From Candidatus Peribacteria bacterium (GTDB taxonomy: Bacteria; Patescibacteriota; Gracilibacteria; UBA1369; 2-02-FULL-48-14), in contig CALRGE010000004.1 of the NCBI GenBank assembly GCA_943357175.1, positions 1-36,419 on the forward strand: a DNA stretch of 36,419 bases, written 5' to 3'. The position numbers and the translations under genes were made by a program. The notes beneath the pieces are model-generated. The model had not been told where the DNA came from and did no database searches. It saw nothing but the letters and a program-made list of their open reading frames with translations. Positions within the stretch are counted from its first letter, which is position 1. The number at the start of each line of letters is the position of its first letter. Positions 32,824 through 36,419 of this stretch are shown here, in pieces.

Positions 32824-34418
32824 TTGAACTGAAGTGAGTGTCTAGTGAATATACCGTCATCAAACACTTTACGTGTTGTTGCGAAATTTTTAAAGCCTTT
32901 TAACAGGTCTTTTAATATATTCCCATCAGGAAGAAGTTCCGTGTGCAGAATTGAAATCTCATCAGAGCCCGATAAAAGCTGACCGTAGTCACGAAGTGAC
33001 CTCTTTTCGGCACGTCCGTCCATCTTGTCTAAAATGTCAAAAAGATCTTTCTCGTTCGTGGCAAAAATAGCCTTATCATCTAAAATTGCGATGCTGGCAA
33101 AAGATTTATCTTCAGCTTTCCATTCAACATATGAGTGGCCTTCATAATTTTTTTCTACCTGTGTTAATGGCACAAGTGTTGCTTGAGTTTCAATAACTTT
33201 ATTTCCATCTACTTCAACTTCAACCTGCCTTTCATTTTCGTACTGATAGGTTCGAGCAAAAAGATCACGAAGCTTAAAAACTTCTTCCTGCTCTTCAGTA
33301 TTCAGTTCCAAAATTAGAACTCCACTATCAGGGCTCATTGCAAAAAGATATTCACCATCTAGAATTGGGTAAATTTCTTTTTCAAGATCGATTCCTTTAC
33401 CTAAATACTGAAGTGCGGTTGCCTTAATTGAAGATTCAAAAATAAGTGCTGCACTTGAGTGAAGAGTATTTAAGAGATCAATCATTCTAAAAACCTGGGC
33501 TTTCACGTTATGACCACCCCATTCAAACAAAAAATTCTCTGGTAAATATGCTAAAAACTTCTGCTCATATTTGGTGTCATATCTGAAAAATGCCTCGTTT
33601 TCGATTCTACTTTTATCTACCGCAGTAAAAGTTTCCATATTCCAACCTGAATCGCTCATAGTTATTGTGCCTCCAAAAGACGAGAAAATTTGAAAAAGTG
33701 ATTCCATAAAACCCGGCTCATTTATTCCAATTTTTGCGAATGCTTGTGCAATGTACAATCTTGTTTTTGGTAGATTCGAGTAGAAAAATCCTGATGAAAA
33801 ATACTGCAGACGTGAACGTAGATTTTGATAATTTTCAGTGTCTATTATCTTCTGCTTATCAGATAAAATTTCAAGTAAAATCTCCGATTTTGTAGAAAAA
33901 GCTAAAAGATTTCCAGCGAAAGTAAAAGAAAAAGGATGAGAAAGAGGATAGGAATAAATATCATTTTCTTCTGTTAATTCTTCATCAGGTATGAGAAGTG
34001 TTTTCAGATATTTAAGCGCCTTTTTTTTAGATTTAATTTTAAAAAATATCACAGGTTCTTCAGACACAAATGCGATTCCAATTTTGTCATCAATAAAATC
34101 AAGTTTTTCTGGGCTTGAACCAAGATAATATTCGAATGGAATTTGTAATTTCGAAGCTGCAAAAGGGCTTTCTTCAGGCAATTTATCTGCCGAAGCCAAA
34201 TAGTCTTCAATTGAAAAAACCGCAAAAGCAAATGTGTCTTCAGCTGGTAAAATCGCTGCAAGATCAGGGAGTTTTTGCGAACGTACGTAAATAAAAAATA
34301 CGAAAATTAAAGCAGCCAACAAAACACTGGCAATTAATAAACTTTCAGAAACGTAAAGCTGCATTTGATAGACAACTCTAACAAGTTTCTCCTTAAAATT
34401 TGGTTTTTTCTCTTCCAT
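32820..34418 (-). CDS. Single-pass membrane protein, DUF3352-like
   Basis: 532 residues with one membrane segment near the N-terminus (about residues 26-46, LLIASVLLAALIFVFFIYV) and a large outside region. That region resembles DUF3352: LPAEDTFAFAVFSIEDYL, then paired stretches where a value is calculated and compared (FTFAGNLLAFSTKSEILLEIL and ASIAILDDKAIFATNEKDLFDIL), suggesting a duplicated domain. The assignment to DUF3352 is from memory of its pattern and moderate. It is translationally coupled to the DUF4012 gene (4-bp overlap), which suggests the two act together at the cell surface. Confidence 0.7.
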   Translation of the reverse strand: MEEKKPNFKEKLVRVVYQMQLYVSESLLIASVLLAALIFVFFIYVRSQKLPDLAAILPAEDTFAFAVFSIEDYLASADKLPEESPFAASKLQIPFEYYLGSSPEKLDFIDDKIGIAFVSEEPVIFFKIKSKKKALKYLKTLLIPDEELTEENDIYSYPLSHPFSFTFAGNLLAFSTKSEILLEILSDKQKIIDTENYQNLRSRLQYFSSGFFYSNLPKTRLYIAQAFAKIGINEPGFMESLFQIFSSFGGTITMSDSGWNMETFTAVDKSRIENEAFFRYDTKYEQKFLAYLPENFLFEWGGHNVKAQVFRMIDLLNTLHSSAALIFESSIKATALQYLGKGIDLEKEIYPILDGEYLFAMSPDSGVLILELNTEEQEEVFKLRDLFARTYQYENERQVEVEVDGNKVIETQATLVPLTQVEKNYEGHSYVEWKAEDKSFASIAILDDKAIFATNEKDLFDILDKMDGRAEKRSLRDYGQLLSGSDEISILHTELLPDGNILKDLLKGFKNFATTRKVFDDGIFTRHSLQFK

Positions 34419-34437
34419 AAGCGTTTATTGCCGCGCA

Positions 34438-34443
34438 ATTATA
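34438..34443 (-). promoter_or_regulatory. -10 element in a 30-bp divergent gap
   Basis: TATAAT on the - strand (34443-34438) would start transcription near 34431, 13 nt before the ATG at 34418. On the + strand the same bases give TTATAC/TATACC, a weaker -10 just before the MOSC gene ATG at 34449. The two genes may share one overlapping promoter. I see no clear -35 for either. Confidence 0.4.
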
Positions 34444-34448
34444 CCTGA

Positions 34449-35612
34449 ATGTCTAGACAAAGAAAACCGCAGGTGATAGGTTTGAGTACTCTAATTTTAT
34501 TTATGTCACTTGAATACAGAAAATCGCTCGTTGAGTCTCGAGAAAAATTGCATGGTTTTAGAGAAATTGTGGAAAATTTTCCACCATATTTAGATGAAAT
34601 AAGAGCTCGTGTTGCTGCTTTGAAAATTTACCCAATCAAGACGCTAAGCGCATTTCCTGATATGAATTTCAGTGTTGGCAAAGACGGCTTAACAAGTGAA
34701 GGTGGTTTTAAAGATAGAATGGCAATGATTGTGCAAAGAAAACCTGGGAAATGCGACGAGGGTGCCTTTGATTATGTGCGCTTTAGTCAAAGAACTGCGC
34801 CTCAATTTTCTCAGATATATACCGCTGCAACTACAGACTCAACAATGGACTATGAAGCTCCAGACTTCGAAACTTTTACATTGAATGTGAGTGATTTAGC
34901 CCCAAAAGGAGGAGAGACTGTTGTTACAAGAATATTTGATAATGGCGAGTTGGCCGCGGGTGTTTTGGAAAATGGACCTGTGACAGAATGGATTCGTAGA
35001 TTTTTAAGTAAATTTCCAGGTCGTGGCACTTTGGATTTGAATGATGTTCATGTTGTAGTTCAAACTTCTGACTTTGAAAGAAAAGTAGAAGAACTACACA
35101 GGAGAGGCATTGATTCTCGAATACTTTATAGCGATGGTGGACAAATTTTAGTCACTTCACAATCAACACTTGATTGGCTTAATGATGGTTTACAGCGTGA
35201 ATATGGAGATCATCGAGAAATTCTAATGAATGCTTTCAGACCGAATATTGTGCTGGATAAAGTGCCAGCTTGTGCATCAAGTGTGAATGAACTACCTGCA
35301 AATATTGAGGATTTAATTGATACGGCAGAGTTTAAACCTGGACATTTGAATGAGAGTGCTCAAAAAGAAGTAGATGGGGTAAGAATGAAATTTGGGAAAA
35401 TGTGTACACGTTGCGCCGTTCCAAATATAGATCCTAAGACTGCTAAGGTTACAGCCGAACCGGGTAAATGGCTTATTGGGAATAGACCAAGAAGACCGGA
35501 TACTCCTAAAGCAACTTTTGGAGTGAATGCTGAGTTTAAAGTTGGTGAAGAAAAAAATGTAATTGCCGATGGAGACTCTTTCATAATCACTGGAGAAAAA
35601 ACTTCATTATGA
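34449..35612 (+). CDS. MOSC domain protein (YcbX/mARC-like)
   Basis: 387 residues. The MOSC N-terminal barrel begins at about residue 58 (LKIYPIKTLSAF, typical IYPIKS motif) with GGFKDRMAMIV. The MOSC domain holds AFRPNIVLDK (about 272), the cysteine motif MCTRCAVPNIDPKTAK (about 317-332), then KATFGVNAEFKVGE and ADGDSFIITG. In mARC and YcbX the Cys of this motif ligates the molybdenum cofactor. Family members reduce N-hydroxylated compounds or transfer sulfur. The N-terminal 55 residues are extra relative to YcbX, with a short hydrophobic stretch (VIGLSTLILFM). A later start such as Met19 is possible. No cofactor-synthesis genes are in the window. Confidence 0.82.
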   Translation: MSRQRKPQVIGLSTLILFMSLEYRKSLVESREKLHGFREIVENFPPYLDEIRARVAALKIYPIKTLSAFPDMNFSVGKDGLTSEGGFKDRMAMIVQRKPGKCDEGAFDYVRFSQRTAPQFSQIYTAATTDSTMDYEAPDFETFTLNVSDLAPKGGETVVTRIFDNGELAAGVLENGPVTEWIRRFLSKFPGRGTLDLNDVHVVVQTSDFERKVEELHRRGIDSRILYSDGGQILVTSQSTLDWLNDGLQREYGDHREILMNAFRPNIVLDKVPACASSVNELPANIEDLIDTAEFKPGHLNESAQKEVDGVRMKFGKMCTRCAVPNIDPKTAKVTAEPGKWLIGNRPRRPDTPKATFGVNAEFKVGEEKNVIADGDSFIITGEKTSL

Positions 35613-35613
35613 T
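35608..35613 (+). promoter_or_regulatory. Possible -10 element of alaS
   Basis: TATGAT (35608-35613) overlaps the TGA stop of the MOSC gene and lies 11 bp before the alaS ATG at 35625, so an alaS mRNA would have a leader of only about 5 nt. The -35 region is poor. Read-through from the MOSC gene is the alternative. Confidence 0.3.
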
Positions 35614-35624
35614 AAAATCGCCAC

Positions 35625-36419
35625 ATGAAAGCTTCTGAAGTAAGACAAAAATTCATCAAATTCTTCGTTGAGAAACACGAACACAAAGAGATTAAAGGCT
35701 CTAGTTTGATTCCTGAAAATGATCCGACCGTTTTATTTACAACTGCGGGAATGCATCCGCTTGTTCCTTATTTATTAGGTGAAACACACCCGGAAGGACG
35801 AAGACTGGTTGATGTGCAAAAATGTATAAGAACCGGTGACGTTGATGAAGTTGGAGATGATTCTCATCTGACTTTTTTTGAAATGTTGGGAAACTGGTCA
35901 CTTGGTGATTATTTTAAAAAAGAGGCCATAAATTTTTCATATGAATTTTTAACGAGCGAGTTGGGAATCGACCCTGCGCGAATTTTGGTTACTTGTTTTG
36001 AAGGTGATGAAAATGCTCCGAGAGATGAAGAAGCTGCGGAAATTTGGCGTGGATTAGGAATGACTGTTTTCTTTTATGAAAAGAAAAAAAACTGGTGGGG
36101 TCCTGCTGGTTTAACTGGGCCATGCGGGCCAGATACTGAGATGTTTTATGATAAATGTCCGGAGCTTGCAGCAGGTGAACATAAAGTGGGTGCGAGCGAG
36201 GAGCTCATCAAGAAATATCCGATTGCTAGTGGCGAATGCCACCCAAATTGTGAATGTGGAAGATATGTGGAGATTTGGAATGACGTTTTCATGCAATATA
36301 ATAAAAATGAAGATGGAACTTTCACGCCACTTGTTCAACAGAATGTTGATACCGGAATGGGTCTTGAACGAGTTGCAGCACTTTTACAGGAGAAAAAAAC
36401 CCCTTTTGAAACTGAACTT
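35625..36419 (+). CDS. alaS: Alanyl-tRNA synthetase, N-terminal part (cut by window end)
   Basis: 265 codons with no stop before the window ends. This is the class II catalytic domain that charges tRNA-Ala: [35 protein letters not shown] (motif 1 area), [33 protein letters not shown] (motif 2), [19 protein letters not shown] and [12 protein letters not shown] ... [15 protein letters not shown] (motif 3). Cysteines in [15 protein letters not shown], just before motif 3, may bind zinc. The ATG at 35625 gives the family-typical start ([14 protein letters not shown]). Start and family are secure; the tRNA-recognition and editing domains lie outside the window. Confidence 0.95.
   Translation, partial: MKASEVRQKFIKFFVEKHEHKEIKGSSLIPENDPTVLFTTAGMHPLVPYLLGETHPEGRRLVDVQKCIRTGDVDEVGDDSHLTFFEMLGNWSLGDYFKKEAINFSYEFLTSELGIDPARILVTCFEGDENAPRDEEAAEIWRGLGMTVFFYEKKKNWWGPAGLTGPCGPDTEMFYDKCPELAAGEHKVGASEELIKKYPIASGECHPNCECGRYVEIWNDVFMQYNKNEDGTFTPLVQQNVDTGMGLERVAALLQEKKTPFETEL

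Noticed and set aside
32483-32827. 114-codon + strand ORF and neighbouring antisense ORFs at 31521-32477
   Set aside because: All lie antisense to the DUF4012 gene and have no recognisable features.
1-36419. UGA recoded as glycine (Gracilibacteria/SR1 type)
   Set aside because: TGA ends several genes at the expected family length, including sdaAB, the ferredoxin at 3097 and zinc-ribbon paralogue 1. No gene needs an in-frame TGA.
1-36419. CRISPR arrays, tRNA or rRNA genes, insertion sequences
   Set aside because: Almost all gaps are under 150 bp, and none shows spaced direct repeats, T-loop words, rRNA words or a transposase.

Overview
This AT-rich, very compact window has the look of a Candidate Phyla Radiation (Patescibacteria) chromosome, possibly Peregrinibacteria. 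The markers are a DUF4012 envelope protein, an orphan VirD4/TraD-like ATPase, tandem cysteine-rich zinc-ribbon proteins, and very few Shine-Dalgarno sequences. Several good promoters lie so close to the ATG that the mRNA would be leaderless or nearly so. UGA is a stop here, which argues against the UGA=Gly lineages (Gracilibacteria, SR1). The phylum assignment is inference. No rRNA, tRNA, CRISPR array or insertion sequence was found.

Layout. Bases 1-638 have no convincing gene; 69-435 looks like a structured non-coding RNA ending in an intrinsic terminator. Bases 639-5988 (+) form a metabolic cluster: serine dehydratase (sdaAB, sdaAA), purN, a 4Fe-4S ferredoxin, a gamma-alpha-fused 2-oxoacid:ferredoxin oxidoreductase with its beta subunit, and a 2Fe-2S ferredoxin. 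Together they could take serine to pyruvate to acyl-CoA with electrons passing to ferredoxin. Bases 5985-8773 (-) carry a lipoprotein, a GlmU-like nucleotidyltransferase and a TrmB-type regulator.

Bases 8850-13977 (+) are the most unusual part. A ribbon-helix-helix (RHH) regulator of 52 residues sits behind a promoter overlapped by a perfect 10-bp inverted repeat. It is followed, with almost no spacing, by three paralogous proteins of about 530-550 residues and roughly 40 cysteines each. I know of no function for such proteins; this is the best candidate for an undescribed system. A DUF1003 membrane protein converges on it, followed by the VirD4-like ATPase and an MFS transporter (+).

Bases 18267-23428 (-) form a run of M23/LysM peptidase, yidD, purH, purP and a purP paralogue. 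A complete PurH beside archaeal-type PurP enzymes for the same formylation is notable. Upstream on the same strand is a large surface protein (beta-helix, Ig-like, calcium-binding TSP3 repeats, C-terminal anchor) split by a frameshift at an A7 run, then an alpha/beta-hydrolase lipoprotein. Bases 28531-30738 (+) hold mutL and a small lipoprotein. Bases 30739-34418 (-) hold the DUF4012 protein and a one-TM, DUF3352-like protein. Bases 34449-36419 (+) hold a MOSC/mARC-like protein and the 5' part of alaS, cut by the window edge.
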